Below, piece after piece: positions 63,892-64,000 of a stretch of DNA of 64,000 nt. The notes under the pieces were generated by a model, which searched no databases, was not told the origin of the DNA, and worked only from the letters and a program-made list of their open reading frames with translations. Made by a program: the position numbers and the translations under genes. Location of the stretch: positions 26,975,001-27,039,000 of the forward strand of contig NC_091972.1 of the NCBI RefSeq assembly GCF_036711975.1, in the 5' to 3' direction. This DNA is from Onthophagus taurus (lineage: Eukaryota > Arthropoda > Insecta > Coleoptera > Scarabaeidae). Numbering within the stretch: the stretch's first letter is position 1; each line of letters opens with the position of its first letter.

Positions 63892-64000
63892 ATACCATTT
63901 AATTAGAAAACTTGAAAGAATAAAGAAATAAGTTAATATACTTAATTTGCACATTTAAATTTTTTTAAATATATTATTGTAAAAATAAAATATTTCTATT
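63892..64000. other. Right flank, nothing recognised
   Basis: AT-rich sequence beyond the Tc1 element; too short to judge. Confidence 0.5.

Overview
The window looks like AT-rich insect chromosome, possibly beetle or hemipteran (the order is a guess). The evidence is spliceosomal introns (GT...AG), an animal-type mitochondrial phosphatase gene, a MADF-type insect DNA-binding protein, and a very dense, nested mixture of insect transposon families. No rRNA, tRNA or CRISPR array was seen.

Host-like genes are few. A complete four-exon PTPMT1 gene lies at 26-9207 (192 codons by hand translation, catalytic HCKAGRTRS). Its 8.4 kb second intron is filled with a hairpin repeat, a dispersed repeat, a long-TIR mariner-like element and a non-LTR retrotransposon. 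A three-exon MADF/BESS-like gene (25904-26135, 34564-34658, 34968-35447; 268 aa) is fully open. It sits on top of the broken antisense transposase of a PIF/Harbinger element, so it is either that element's second ORF or a domesticated copy of it. A last exon with a PPxY motif on the minus strand (60414-60565) is probably the end of a third host gene.

Region by region: 9.2-15.3 kb holds dispersed repeats, a non-LTR fragment with a fold-back rearrangement, and a 1.2 kb fold-back element. 15.3-19.4 kb holds a hAT fragment, a hammerhead-ribozyme motif, a 181-bp tandem duplication and a cluster of AAGGTCA half-sites. 19.4-23.4 kb is a Ginger-type transposon that swallowed a gypsy fragment. 23.4-25.6 kb is another long-TIR element. 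26.2-34.5 kb is a TTAA-target element (decayed transposase plus YqaJ-like nuclease) carrying a nested 5.5 kb element of unknown class. 34.5-36 kb is the MADF/Harbinger/Penelope composite. 36.4-39.3 kb is a BEL/Pao element, broken by a Jockey-like element (39.3-43.6 kb) that is itself broken by a mariner. 43.6-48.1 kb holds Harbinger, hAT, non-LTR and gypsy remnants. 48.4-59.6 kb is a gypsy element split by a Penelope-like element and by an 8.3 kb pogo element. The pogo in turn carries a second copy of the TTAA element and a non-LTR retrotransposon. 62.4-63.9 kb is a decayed Tc1.

Several insertions can be dated relative to one another because target duplications and empty sites are visible. 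The two TTAA copies give an internal empty-site control for the unknown 5.5 kb element. The strongest leads are the intact MADF gene inside a ruined Harbinger, the unclassified 5.5 kb element, the two hammerhead-like motifs, and the in-frame Ginger/gypsy zinc-knuckle fusion.
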